This document shows, piece by piece, positions 28,495-37,719 of a DNA stretch of 64,000 bases. Numbering within the stretch: position 1 is the first letter of the stretch; every line of letters begins with the position of its first letter. Source of the stretch: Winogradskyella epiphytica (lineage in GTDB: Bacteria; Bacteroidota; Bacteroidia; Flavobacteriales; Flavobacteriaceae); assembly GCF_003217215.1 (NCBI RefSeq), contig NZ_QJTD01000005.1:62001-126000 (forward strand). The letters are read 5' to 3'. The position numbers and the translations under genes were made by a program. Below the pieces are notes generated by a model. That model was not told the DNA's origin and made no database searches. It saw nothing but the letters and a program-made list of their open reading frames with translations.

Positions 28495-29772
28495 ATGAAT
28501 ATTCCATTAGCCGAACGATTACGTCCTAAAACCTTAAATGATTACCTGAGTCAGCAACACTTAGTAGGTAAAGAGGGCATGTTGTATCAACAAATGAAAA
28601 GTGGTGTGATTCCTTCTCTTATACTATGGGGACCTCCAGGAATTGGTAAAACAACTTTGGCCAATATTATTGCCAACGAATCTGAGCGCCCATTCTTTAA
28701 ACTCAGCGCTATTAATTCTGGGGTTAAAGATATTAGAGAAATTATAGATAAAGCGAAGAAAAGTGGTGGGTTATTTACAGCTAAGAATCCTATTTTATTT
28801 ATTGATGAGATTCATCGTTTTAGTAAATCTCAACAAGATTCTCTTTTGGAAGCCGTGGAAAAAGGTTGGGTAACTTTAATTGGAGCAACAACCGAAAACC
28901 CTAGTTTTGAAGTAATTTCTGCACTTCTGTCTCGTTGCCAAGTTTACACTTTGAATGCTTTTAGCAAATCGGATTTAGAAGCACTTTTACAACGTGCTTT
29001 GACGGAAGACCCTATTCTTTCGAAATTAAATATTGAATTAAAAGAAACAGAAGCTCTTCTCAGATTATCTGGAGGTGATGCTCGTAAACTCCTTAATATT
29101 TTTGAATTGTTAGTCGCTTCATTTGACGGAGATAACATTGTTATCACTAACGATTTAGTGATGAAGCAAGTTCAAAATAAAGCCGCTAGATACGATAAGA
29201 CTGGCGAACAGCATTATGATATTATTTCAGCGTTTATAAAATCTATTAGAGGTAGCGATCCCAATGCTGCTGTGTATTATTTAGCACGAATGATAGAAGG
29301 TGGTGAAGATGTGAAATTTATTGCAAGACGACTTTTAATTTTAGCTAGTGAAGATATTGGCAATGCCAACCCAACTGCTTTAGTTATTGCTACTAACACC
29401 TTTAAAGCTGTTTCTATTATTGGCCACCCAGAATCTCGAATTATCTTAAGTCAATGCACGACATACCTAGCAACATCTCCAAAGAGTAATGCGGCCTACG
29501 AAGCTATTAATAAGGCACAACAATTGGTGAAAGAAACCGGAGATTTATCTGTTCCTCTCGCTATAAGAAATGCCCCGACTAAACTGATGCAAGAATTAGG
29601 TTATGGTGAATCTTATAAATATGCACACCACTACCCCAATAATTTTGCTGCACAGGAATTTCTCCCAGAGGAAATTGCTAATACAAAATTATATGAGCCC
29701 GGAAACAACGCTAGAGAGCAAGCACAGCGCAATTATTTAAAAGCACTGTGGAAAGATAAATATGGTTATTAA
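28495..29772 (+). CDS. rarA: replication-associated recombination protein A (AAA+ ATPase)
   Basis: The 425-residue protein has Walker [10 protein letters not shown] at 46-54, Walker [10 protein letters not shown] near 102-110, sensor 1 in [11 protein letters not shown], then the RarA-specific C-terminal tetramerisation region ([33 protein letters not shown]). RarA (MgsA) acts at stalled replication forks and interacts with SSB. The length and whole-chain similarity fit the family. The gene stands alone; the start is supported by the -7 element directly in front. Confidence 0.95.
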   Translation: MNIPLAERLRPKTLNDYLSQQHLVGKEGMLYQQMKSGVIPSLILWGPPGIGKTTLANIIANESERPFFKLSAINSGVKDIREIIDKAKKSGGLFTAKNPILFIDEIHRFSKSQQDSLLEAVEKGWVTLIGATTENPSFEVISALLSRCQVYTLNAFSKSDLEALLQRALTEDPILSKLNIELKETEALLRLSGGDARKLLNIFELLVASFDGDNIVITNDLVMKQVQNKAARYDKTGEQHYDIISAFIKSIRGSDPNAAVYYLARMIEGGEDVKFIARRLLILASEDIGNANPTALVIATNTFKAVSIIGHPESRIILSQCTTYLATSPKSNAAYEAINKAQQLVKETGDLSVPLAIRNAPTKLMQELGYGESYKYAHHYPNNFAAQEFLPEEIANTKLYEPGNNAREQAQRNYLKALWKDKYGY

Positions 29773-29812
29773 ATCGATTTAGTTCTGGCTTTTAAACTTT
29801 CCTGCTCAACTT

Positions 29813-30565
29813 TTAAAACTTAATAGTTAAAACTTTTTCCGAAGTTGAACTACCATCATTTTCAGAGTATATCCATTGATTCCCTTTCTTAAAAACAATG
29901 GCATTTTTGTCTTTCACAATAAAAGTATCAGGTGCTGACGTTTTAAGCAAAATCATAATCACCTTAGGTTCTGAATCTACAATCTGAAAACCATTAGTAA
30001 TAGCTTGCGCATAATAGAGATCTTGATCTTTATCTAAAATTATATCTGTTTGACTTGATTCTGTAGGCGTTTCAAAAACTACTGTTTCTTCCTTTACCTT
30101 ATCCTCTTTTACAGGCTCTTCCTTTTCTGCTGGCACATAGTTATAATTTAAATCCTCTAAAGATTTAAAAGCATCTCTTAACGCTTCATGATAGGCTTTC
30201 CCATAATCCTTTATTCGTGATTCTCCAATTTTAGAAGTCAGCACTACAGCACCATAACAATCTTTGAGAGTAATTTCAAGTTTCGTTTTAAACATACCAC
30301 CTTTGACTTTATTAACATCTGAAGTTAAAGCTAAGCAACGATCCTTCTTCAAGTCTTCAGGCATTTCATCAGCAAAATAGGCTTGGAAATTAGCTTTATT
30401 AAATAAAAATTTGGTCAATGAACTTAATTGGTACTGATCTTCACCATTCGTAAAATTAAAAGATTCCGGTACGATAACATACTTGTAATTATTTATACTT
30501 TTTTGAGCAATTGCGCTTAAACTTACGGATAGGATGACTATTGTAAATATGATTTTCTTAGACAT
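29813..30565 (-). CDS. secreted protein of unknown function
   Basis: I do not recognise a named family. The 250-residue product has a clear signal peptide (MSKKIIFTIVILSVSLSAIA, cleavage before QKS). A mixed alpha/beta part runs to about residue 145. A charged, glutamate- and lysine-rich linker follows (AEKEEPVKEDKVKEETVVFE), then a C-terminal part ending NDGSSTSEKVLTIKF. It is the last gene of a minus-strand operon (radC, deacetylase-like, yjjG-like, this gene) and starts 12 bases after its neighbour. It is probably periplasmic or surface-exposed. Confidence 0.75.
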   Translation of the reverse strand: MSKKIIFTIVILSVSLSAIAQKSINNYKYVIVPESFNFTNGEDQYQLSSLTKFLFNKANFQAYFADEMPEDLKKDRCLALTSDVNKVKGGMFKTKLEITLKDCYGAVVLTSKIGESRIKDYGKAYHEALRDAFKSLEDLNYNYVPAEKEEPVKEDKVKEETVVFETPTESSQTDIILDKDQDLYYAQAITNGFQIVDSEPKVIMILLKTSAPDTFIVKDKNAIVFKKGNQWIYSENDGSSTSEKVLTIKF

Positions 30566-30577
30566 ATATTTTAAAAC

Positions 30578-31264
30578 TTATAAATGATTTATTAATGCTT
30601 TTAAGTGTGTAATTCGGTTGTAATTACTCGAGGTAAATTCATTCTTGTAATCGAAGTGAATCGCATGCATTCCAATTTGGGCCGCTCCCTCCACATCTGC
30701 TTCTATATTATCACCAATCATCACACTTTCTTGTGGTTGTGCCTTAGCCTTATGTAAAGCAAAATTAAAAATTTTCGGATTTGGTTTTTTAACGCCAACC
30801 ATTTCAGAATTAGTCACTGTTGTGAAATAGTGTTTAATATTCGATGTTATCAGTTTTTTCTCTTGGGCTTCTTCAAATCCATTAGTGATAATATGTAACA
30901 GGTATTTTTCCTTGAGATAATCTAATATTTCAAATGTATGCTCAAACAAATGATTAAAGGTGGTTAAATTTTCTATATAAGCCTCAGATAAATGATGTAT
31001 CATATCATCTTCCACCTTAACTCCTATCCCATCAAAAGCTTCTTTTAAACGTCCATAACGCAATGCCGATTTAGTTACTTTCTCTTCTCTATAAAGTTTC
31101 CAATATTTAAAGTTAATCGGTTCATAAACAGGAATAAAGTCATCTATATTCACTTCAATTTGATTGTCTTTAAAAATCTTTTCGAAAGTCAATTCTGAAT
31201 TTTTATCAAAGTCCCATAGTGTATGATCTAAATCGAAAAAAACATGTTTTATTTGACGGTTCAT
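30578..31264 (-). CDS. HAD-family hydrolase, YjjG-type pyrimidine nucleotidase
   Basis: The 228-residue HAD protein has motif I FFDLDHTLWDF (nucleophile Asp11, acid Asp13), motif II around IITNGFEEAQ, motif III lysine in GVKKPNPKIFNFAL and motif IV MIGDNIEADVEGAAQIG. This layout is that of YjjG, a house-cleaning 5'-nucleotidase for non-canonical pyrimidine nucleotides. Substrate specificity is inferred. Its ATG overlaps the stop of the upstream gene (ATGA), so translation is coupled. Confidence 0.88.
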   Translation of the reverse strand: MNRQIKHVFFDLDHTLWDFDKNSELTFEKIFKDNQIEVNIDDFIPVYEPINFKYWKLYREEKVTKSALRYGRLKEAFDGIGVKVEDDMIHHLSEAYIENLTTFNHLFEHTFEILDYLKEKYLLHIITNGFEEAQEKKLITSNIKHYFTTVTNSEMVGVKKPNPKIFNFALHKAKAQPQESVMIGDNIEADVEGAAQIGMHAIHFDYKNEFTSSNYNRITHLKALINHL

Positions 31265-32556
31265 TTTGTAGATTCTAATATTAAATTAAATAGTGACCTG
31301 AAGCCTTTCCATCGGTATGAATCACTAAATGTATAGTTATGAAATATGGGAATAAAGGTACCATTAACGGCTTTAACTTCATCTATCAATTTTTGCAAAT
31401 GTTCAGTTTTATCTAACTGTGAGTTGTATTTTAATAGGGCAAAGTCTAAACATTGATACGGATTAATCTTTAACGGTGTTTGCACTTCAAAATCCAAATC
31501 GTAAAATTGAAAAGGTGTACAGGTACCAGCTCTAAACCCCAAAGTATCAATATAACCCATTGAAAAATCTTCATCTATTTCTAATTCCACAAAATTTCGA
31601 TAGGATTGCGGTAAGTTTAATTTTGAAAAGGAATTTCGGACAGCCTTCAAATTGCTATGCGTTAAGGATTCCATTTTTAATTTTTCTTTTTTCAAGACAG
31701 AAATATCCTCCATTGAAAAATAAGACGCTTTCAAACCAACCTTACAATAATCCGCAACCGATTTAATCAGAGATACAAATTCCTTTTTATTAATATTTAT
31801 GTTCTTATCGTAGGTAGAGTAATCCCCTACCAGAAACAAAACCATGAATTTGAAGTCATATTTCTTTTGTTTTCTAATTATCCACCTAAACGTATCATAA
31901 GGGTCTCGTTTAAAACCCATCAATACTAAGTATCTAAAATACAGTTGTTTTAACTTTAAGCGTCTTAAGTCGTTCAATGTCCCTCCAATTGTACGTAATA
32001 AGCCTTTATATTTAAAGTAATAGGCCATCGGCACATCAATCACAGGAAGCACTTTGTATTTACGATCTACAAATTCATAATTTGGAAAACGATTTTGCAA
32101 TACGGCTTTAAGCTTATACGCCCAAATATCAACAACAGGTTGATTTAGAAATTTATGTTCATAAGCCAAGCTTTCTGCTGCTGAGAATCGACCATAGGCA
32201 TCGTTTACATGAGGCAAATATTCTTCATATCTACTTAGCAAATAAAAAGAAGCTGCAAATATATCGAAAGGTAAATCACTGCGGTCGTTCGTAGAAAAGA
32301 ACCCCTTAGTATGATCCCATTGTTGCACATTAACTTCAATATCAGAGAGGCCAGTTTCAAAAAGCAAATCATGGCTTCTTACAAACAACTCACTACTTAA
32401 AGGAGACTTGGCATAAGACATTTTCAGGCTTTCATGGGCGATAAAATCTTCAACCTTAGAGGTAAATCTAACTTCGATACCCAAAATACGTTTGCAAATA
32501 TGCTTAAAGGTATAGGTAACTCGAGGTGTGATTTTATGTGTGTAAACTAATAGCAT
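31261..32556 (-). CDS. polysaccharide-deacetylase-family-like protein, probably catalytically impaired
   Basis: I start at the ATG giving MLLVYTHKITPRVTYTFKHI (431 residues); a longer frame to 32604 adds a non-conserved stretch. The protein has an N-terminal domain as found in flavobacterial proteins annotated as polysaccharide deacetylases, and near the C-terminus DFSMGYIDTLGFRAGTCTPF, a family hallmark. From memory, active relatives have an aspartate pair after the first strand and an HPS motif for metal binding. Here the matching places read VIDVPMAYY and VGLKASYFS, so those ligands seem lost. It overlaps the YjjG-like gene by 4 bases and lies 93 bases after radC. Confidence 0.75.
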   Translation of the reverse strand: MLLVYTHKITPRVTYTFKHICKRILGIEVRFTSKVEDFIAHESLKMSYAKSPLSSELFVRSHDLLFETGLSDIEVNVQQWDHTKGFFSTNDRSDLPFDIFAASFYLLSRYEEYLPHVNDAYGRFSAAESLAYEHKFLNQPVVDIWAYKLKAVLQNRFPNYEFVDRKYKVLPVIDVPMAYYFKYKGLLRTIGGTLNDLRRLKLKQLYFRYLVLMGFKRDPYDTFRWIIRKQKKYDFKFMVLFLVGDYSTYDKNININKKEFVSLIKSVADYCKVGLKASYFSMEDISVLKKEKLKMESLTHSNLKAVRNSFSKLNLPQSYRNFVELEIDEDFSMGYIDTLGFRAGTCTPFQFYDLDFEVQTPLKINPYQCLDFALLKYNSQLDKTEHLQKLIDEVKAVNGTFIPIFHNYTFSDSYRWKGFRSLFNLILESTK

Positions 32557-32649
32557 AGGATATTGAAAATTCCAAAGGTTAAAAATAACAAATTCCAACT
32601 CCAAATACCGTAAATCGAGTAGTTCTTCTAGAACTTAAAACTTGGATAT

Positions 32650-33348
32650 TTACATCAGGTTTTCATCTGCAAAACTATAATACGCAGATTCAGTAATGAT
32701 AAGATGATCTAAAACGGAAATATCCAAACTCTGAGCCGCTCGCTTCAATTTTTGAGTAATGTCTTTATCTGCCTGACTGGGTTTTAAAGTTCCTGAGGGG
32801 TGATTATGACATAATATTAAGGCAACAGCTCCAACTTCTAAAGCCGTTTTGAGCACTAAACGAACATCGACCAAAGTACCAGTAATTCCTCCTTTACTCA
32901 GTTGATTTTTCTGAATGACTTTATTTGAATTATTAAGATATAAAATCCAAAATTCTTCATGAGGTAATTCTCCAAGAACAGGCTGCATAAGATCAAAAAC
33001 AGCACTACTTGATGTGATTTTATCTAACTGTCGTACGTCTTCTAATCGTCGTCGTCTTCCCAGTTCCAAAGCGGCAGTAATAGTGATAGCTTTCGCTTCA
33101 CCAATGCCTTTAAATTCCATTAATTGGCTTAATGTTAATTTCCCTAAGGCGTTCAAATTATTATCTACGCTTGCATAAATACGTTTACAAAGTGCCACGG
33201 CACTTTCCTCCCTATTGCCAGAACCTATTAAAATGGCTATAAGCTCAGCGTCACTAAGGGCTGACTTCCCTTTGTCTCTAAGCTTTTCTCGAGGCTGATC
33301 ATCCTGTGACCAGTTCTTAATGGAAAATGAACTTGCTTTTTCTGACAT
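32650..33348 (-). CDS. radC: RadC/YeeS-like JAB-domain protein
   Basis: I choose the ATG at 33348 (MSEKASSFSIKNWSQDDQPR, 232 residues). The frame extends 22 codons further, but that part resembles no RadC N-terminus. The N-terminal helix-hairpin-helix part has LMEFKGIGEAKAITITAALE. The C-terminal MPN/JAB domain has the metal-binding motif ILCHNHPSGTLKPSQAD. RadC was named for DNA repair, but its biochemical role is unsettled. It is the first gene of a four-gene minus-strand operon. Confidence 0.93.
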   Translation of the reverse strand: MSEKASSFSIKNWSQDDQPREKLRDKGKSALSDAELIAILIGSGNREESAVALCKRIYASVDNNLNALGKLTLSQLMEFKGIGEAKAITITAALELGRRRRLEDVRQLDKITSSSAVFDLMQPVLGELPHEEFWILYLNNSNKVIQKNQLSKGGITGTLVDVRLVLKTALEVGAVALILCHNHPSGTLKPSQADKDITQKLKRAAQSLDISVLDHLIITESAYYSFADENLM

Positions 33349-33452
33349 GAAATGAAAATAAAAAATTGTAAATTTCGAATAGCAACATGCTGATTTTAAA
33401 TGAAATCTAATCAAAATTTATGAATATCTGAAAGGATTTCAATCTCACACCT

Positions 33453-34043
33453 ATGACCTATCCCCCTCAACATCATCAAGATAATAATATTAACCATATG
33501 ATCGACGTCATAAAAACTTACCCTCTCGCTACGGTTATTTCAGTAAAAGATAATCAACCATTTATTACCCATTTACCTTTAATTTATGAAGACAATAAAC
33601 TAATTGGCCATATTGACATTACTAATCCGCAAGCAGAATTACTTAAAGATAATAAGGAGGTCACTCTTATTTTTTCAGGCCCAGATTGTTATATCTCTCC
33701 AAGTATTTATACAACGGAGCAGCTTCCTACTTGGAACTATATCAAAGTTCACCTCAAAGGAACTGTGAAGGCTAATAATAATGAAAATGACTTGAAGCAG
33801 TCCCTAATAAACATGACAGAATATCTTGAAGCTCCAAATCATAAATTCATTTTGAAAGCAGAGCATCCACGATTAGACAAAAATCTTTCTTATATTGAGA
33901 TGTTCGAAATAACAATCAACCATTGGGAAGGCAAATTCAAACTCTCACAAGACAAACAGCCTCAAGACATTGAAGCCGCACGAATGGAATTGATTAGAGC
34001 CAACCAAAAAAGTATTAGAGATTTTTTAAAAACCATATTTTAA
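33453..34043 (+). CDS. PaiB-family FMN-binding protein
   Basis: The 196-residue protein starts MTYPPQHHQDNNINHMIDVI and shows the PaiB/FMN-binding split-barrel pattern: TYPLATVISVKDNQPFITHL, GHIDITNPQ, then YISPSIYTTEQLPTWNYIKV and, near the C-terminus, HWEGKFKLSQDKQPQD. PaiB is described as a negative regulator of sporulation and protease genes in Bacillus, but in non-sporeformers it is likely a flavin-binding oxidoreductase-like protein. It is followed after 11 bases by a small exported protein. Confidence 0.88.
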   Translation: MTYPPQHHQDNNINHMIDVIKTYPLATVISVKDNQPFITHLPLIYEDNKLIGHIDITNPQAELLKDNKEVTLIFSGPDCYISPSIYTTEQLPTWNYIKVHLKGTVKANNNENDLKQSLINMTEYLEAPNHKFILKAEHPRLDKNLSYIEMFEITINHWEGKFKLSQDKQPQDIEAARMELIRANQKSIRDFLKTIF

Positions 34044-34054
34044 ATTCAACCATT

Positions 34055-34462
34055 ATGAAACATTTACTCACATTATTTCTTATTCCATTTTTTTTACTAA
34101 GCTATTTTAATCAGAAAGAAAACATTGTTGGGAAATGGATAGGTGACGACCAAAATGAAGTTGGCTATGTCATATTTGATGCTGACGGATACGCTGCATT
34201 TGAAATCAACGGAAAAGTTTTAGGAGGAAAAGAATTCACAATGAATGGTAAAAAAGGAAAGATGACTTATACCATTAACCACGACACAACTCCAATTGAA
34301 ATCGATTTTACGCTTACAAAAACTGAATCTGGCGAAACAAAACATATTCTTGGAATTGCCGAATTTACAGGAAAAAATATTATGAAGTTTAATATGTCAT
34401 TTGATGCTGAAAGACCCTCAGAGTTTAATGAAAATTCAATAATTCTGAAACGCGTCAACTAA
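34055..34462 (+). CDS. small exported lipocalin-like protein
   Basis: The 135-residue product has a signal peptide (MKHLLTLFLIPFFLLSYFNQ) and then a short beta-rich chain with NIVGKWIGDDQNEVGYVIFD, reminiscent of lipocalin-like proteins with a G-x-W motif at the first strand. Beyond that I do not recognise it. It shares a transcript with the PaiB-like gene (11-base gap) and is closed by a terminator. Confidence 0.65.
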   Translation: MKHLLTLFLIPFFLLSYFNQKENIVGKWIGDDQNEVGYVIFDADGYAAFEINGKVLGGKEFTMNGKKGKMTYTINHDTTPIEIDFTLTKTESGETKHILGIAEFTGKNIMKFNMSFDAERPSEFNENSIILKRVN

Positions 34463-34514
34463 ATTCATCAACTTCAAATGATCGGATATTTTATTTGATA
34501 CATTAAAAAAAAAT

Positions 34515-34550
34515 AAACCACCTTTGTTCTCTAAAATAAAGGTGGTTTTT
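34515..34550 (+). terminator. rho-independent terminator
   Basis: AAACCACCTTT and AAAGGTGGTTT form an 11-bp perfect stem around a 12-base loop, followed by further T residues. It closes the PaiB-like/lipocalin-like transcript 52 bases after the stop codon. Confidence 0.9.
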
Positions 34551-34592
34551 CTATTAAAAGAATAAACCCTCCTCTCAAACACAAAATATTAA

Positions 34593-35537
34593 ATGTCAAT
34601 TACACTACTATCGTCACCTTTACAAGGTTTTACTGATTTCCGTTTTAGAAATGCCTTTAATAAATACTTCGGTGGAATTGATACATTTTATGCGCCATAC
34701 ATTAGGTTTAATAATAAGTTAATCATTAAAAACTCCTATAAAACAGACTTATTACCAGAAAATAATACAGGTCTCGAACTGATTCCACAAATCATGACCA
34801 ATGATGCCGAAGAGTTTTTATTTGTTGTAGATTATATTCAGCAATTAGGTTATAAAGAATTGAATTGGAATCTCGGTTGTCCTTATCCAATGGTTACCAA
34901 ACGCGGAATGGGCTCTGGACTTATTTGCGAACCAGAAAAAATAAATCATATATTAGAGCGTGTTCATAATGAAACTGACATTACTGTGTCCATGAAAATG
35001 CGAATGGGTTATGATCACCCTGAAGAAATTCTCGATACCTTTCCTATTTTAGATCGTTATCCGCTTAAAAACATTGCAATTCATGCCCGAATTGGCAAGC
35101 AACTCTATAAAGGAGGCGTGAACCTTGATGCCTTTGAACGTTGTATAGATAGCACTAAACATAAATTATACTACAACGGAGATATTACTAGTGTAGCAAA
35201 ATTTAAAGAGATGCAAGAGCGATTTCCAAACATTGACCACTTTATGATTGGCAGAGGTCTTATTGCCGATCCATTTTTACCAAGCATGATTAAAAACAAC
35301 ACCTCAGAGTATCCGAAAAACAGATGGGAGATGTTTTCAGAGTTTCACGATACTATTTACAAACAGTACGATGATGCCTTATCTGGGCCAACGCCTATAA
35401 AAATGAAAATGCAAGGCTTTTGGGAATACTTTTCGCAATCTTTTTCTAATCCTCAAAAAACTTTCAAGAAAATTAAAAAGGCTAATAACCCAAAAGCTTA
35501 CCAACAAGCTGTTGCCGAGATTTTAAAGAACGGTTAA
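34593..35537 (+). CDS. tRNA-dihydrouridine synthase
   Basis: The 314-residue flavoprotein has a TIM barrel beginning LLSSPLQGFTDFRFRNAF. The catalytic cysteine block is NLGCPYPMVTKRGMGSGLI (Cys near 100), the substrate-binding part KMRMGYDHPEEI and IAIHARIGKQLYKGG, and the FMN phosphate site YNGDITS with FMIGRGLIADPFL. Dus enzymes reduce uridines in the tRNA D-loop using NADPH. Which position it modifies (DusB-like or DusC-like) cannot be decided from sequence reading. It is monocistronic. Confidence 0.92.
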   Translation: MSITLLSSPLQGFTDFRFRNAFNKYFGGIDTFYAPYIRFNNKLIIKNSYKTDLLPENNTGLELIPQIMTNDAEEFLFVVDYIQQLGYKELNWNLGCPYPMVTKRGMGSGLICEPEKINHILERVHNETDITVSMKMRMGYDHPEEILDTFPILDRYPLKNIAIHARIGKQLYKGGVNLDAFERCIDSTKHKLYYNGDITSVAKFKEMQERFPNIDHFMIGRGLIADPFLPSMIKNNTSEYPKNRWEMFSEFHDTIYKQYDDALSGPTPIKMKMQGFWEYFSQSFSNPQKTFKKIKKANNPKAYQQAVAEILKNG

Positions 35538-35694
35538 TATTTGATATTCTTTCTAAGATTTCAATTCCTGCTCGACTTCTACAACTTTTCAAAACAATTC
35601 TAAGCCTTTTCACAAAGATCTTCTTTGATGCGGTTTACTATCTGCAATAATTTAACTATGCCTAGTGAAACTCTTTTAAAACTTAATGATTTAA

Positions 35695-35702
35695 TATATT
35701 TG
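35695..35702 (+). promoter_or_regulatory. -7 promoter element of the PLP-enzyme gene
   Basis: TATATTTG fits TAnnTTTG and is 24 bases before the ATG at 35727. No clear -33 TTG is present, so this is a moderate call. Confidence 0.5.
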
Positions 35703-35726
35703 TCTTCCTATCTAATAGAATAAATT

Positions 35727-37571
35727 ATGCAAAACAATAAAACACTGAACTATATAAAAGAGGTATTAGAAAACATGCCTGCTGATTGGTTAAATCTAAC
35801 AACGCATCGCTTAGATATTTACAATGAAGATTTGGCCAAATCACAATTTTTATTTCAATTCGACCTCTTATATAGAGCCAGCAATTCGGATGCATCACTA
35901 CTTAGTGAGTTACCAACGGCTTACGATTATATTCGATTAGGTCATCCATTATCTTGTATATTAGAGTGGACCATTGCTAAACTACATGACTTAGAGGCTA
36001 ATCAGGTGATAAGCTTTTCATCACAGACTGCTCCCCTTTTAGCTATTCTAAGAACAAACCTGTTAGAAAAGAAAAACACTCAAATCCTGTATACAGGAAA
36101 ACTTCCGAAGGGTTTTGATGCCGAGATTATCAAACTTGTATACGGTTATAATTTCGAATTAAAACAGGTTGAAAACGCCAAAGAAGCATCGTCCTTTGAA
36201 GGTAGTACCGTGTTTATTTCTGAACATGACAAAATCGAAACCATCAAACGATCTAGAAAAATAGATTTCTATATTAATCTTCATGCAGAACTTGGCAGTG
36301 TTTTAATTGTTAATGGCGAAAAAAATGAACATTATATTTCGGACATTCAGCATGTAAGACGAAGAGAAACGATTGCCATGACACCTGCTAATTGTCTTGT
36401 TGCACTAAAATCTCTTACTGAAGGTACTTCTTTCAATATTCCTAAGCACAATATATCATCAGACAAGAATCTCGTAACTGATTCACTTAAGAAAATTACG
36501 AATACGAATTTAAAACCTTTAGTGGCATCAAGCGGATTATCTATGCAATATGCCATTATGATGGGATTAATTCATGATGCTTTAGAAAATCATAAAGGAA
36601 AAGATATTAAATTTATTGTTCCACCTAATTGTTACGGAGGAACAAATGATCAAGCGCGACGCGTTGCTGCGTGTATTGATAATGTTGAAATTGTTGACTT
36701 ACCTGTAGATGGTGATAATGATATGGTTCAAAGCATTGACACCATTTTGGCCAAAATTGCAAAAGAAGATGCCATTCCATATATCATTGCGGAAATCCCA
36801 ACTAACCCGAGAGTCGAAGTTCCGAATCTTGAAGACTTAAAAAATGTATTATGTGAAGTACGTGAAACTGATTCAGGAGAAAAAGCAATAGATCCGGTAT
36901 TTATATTAGATCAAACCTTTTGTCCAAATGTTCTCTTTTTAGGTGAAGGAGATATCCTTTCAACCATGAGAACGATTTCTTATGCGAGTGGATCTAAATT
37001 TCCAAGTGGTGGAAAATGTACAGCCGGTTATTGTGCAGGAAATCAAAAGACTCAGGCCTTGATGGATAAAATAGAATTGCATTTAAATCTTTGTGATAAT
37101 GAAGCAACGGCACTTCAATATGAAATTTTAGCAAAGCAACTTCCATCTATGAATCAAAGAATAGCTGATGCATATAAAAACACAAGGGAGTTTGTTAACT
37201 TTATTCACGATGTACTGCCAGATGCGAAAATCAATTTTGTTTCTGAAGAATTAGCAGAACAAGGTTTTACGCCTTCTGTATTTTCGCTAGATCTTCCTAC
37301 TAAAGGCGATACTGCTGAAGAAAAAGAAGCTTATAAGAGAGAATTGAATCATAAATTAATCCATTTAATGATTACTGAAATTCCGAATGAAAGTAAATAT
37401 TGTGTAAGCTACGGACAGCTAAAAGGTTGTTATTGGACTATTCCGGCGACTTCTACACAGGGTACAACTAAGGAAGGCGATAAAGATTATATCGCTAGAG
37501 TTTCCTTATCTCCTGATTTAGATCTGGAACTTCATAAAAAAGTTTTTTCAGACTTTGTTGAAAGTATATAG
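35727..37571 (+). CDS. PLP-dependent Cys/Met-metabolism-type enzyme with a large N-terminal extension
   Basis: The 614-residue protein has a C-terminal PLP fold of the cystathionine gamma-synthase/lyase class from about residue 260 (VASSGLSMQYAIMMGLIHDA). It shows PPNCYGGTNDQARRVAACI, FILDQTFCPNVLFL and the cofactor lysine in YASGSKFPSGGKCTAGYC (Lys424). The first 250 or so residues have no motif I can name, although their length suggests one or two folded domains. Typical members have about 400 residues, so this is a larger, distinct form. The reaction is probably on a sulfur amino acid, but the substrate is unknown. It is a single gene ended by a strong hairpin. Confidence 0.8.
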   Translation: MQNNKTLNYIKEVLENMPADWLNLTTHRLDIYNEDLAKSQFLFQFDLLYRASNSDASLLSELPTAYDYIRLGHPLSCILEWTIAKLHDLEANQVISFSSQTAPLLAILRTNLLEKKNTQILYTGKLPKGFDAEIIKLVYGYNFELKQVENAKEASSFEGSTVFISEHDKIETIKRSRKIDFYINLHAELGSVLIVNGEKNEHYISDIQHVRRRETIAMTPANCLVALKSLTEGTSFNIPKHNISSDKNLVTDSLKKITNTNLKPLVASSGLSMQYAIMMGLIHDALENHKGKDIKFIVPPNCYGGTNDQARRVAACIDNVEIVDLPVDGDNDMVQSIDTILAKIAKEDAIPYIIAEIPTNPRVEVPNLEDLKNVLCEVRETDSGEKAIDPVFILDQTFCPNVLFLGEGDILSTMRTISYASGSKFPSGGKCTAGYCAGNQKTQALMDKIELHLNLCDNEATALQYEILAKQLPSMNQRIADAYKNTREFVNFIHDVLPDAKINFVSEELAEQGFTPSVFSLDLPTKGDTAEEKEAYKRELNHKLIHLMITEIPNESKYCVSYGQLKGCYWTIPATSTQGTTKEGDKDYIARVSLSPDLDLELHKKVFSDFVESI

Positions 37572-37621
37572 TTAAAGGTTTATCCTTTGTTGATGGGAAA
37601 AACCTCAACAGATTAACATAA

Positions 37622-37659
37622 CAAATCGGGTGATTTTCTAACGAAAATCACCCGATTTG
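37622..37659. terminator. 17-bp perfect hairpin between convergent genes
   Basis: CAAATCGGGTGATTTTC pairs perfectly with its complement across the 4-base loop TAAC. It lies between the convergent PLP-enzyme gene and mpl, so it can end transcripts from both sides. The T-tract is poor on either strand, which is unusual for an intrinsic terminator. Confidence 0.75.
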
Positions 37660-37719
37660 ACATTTATAATAAAACCAACACAAACGGTGTTGACTAGCAA
37701 AACTTGGTGTTAAAGGATT

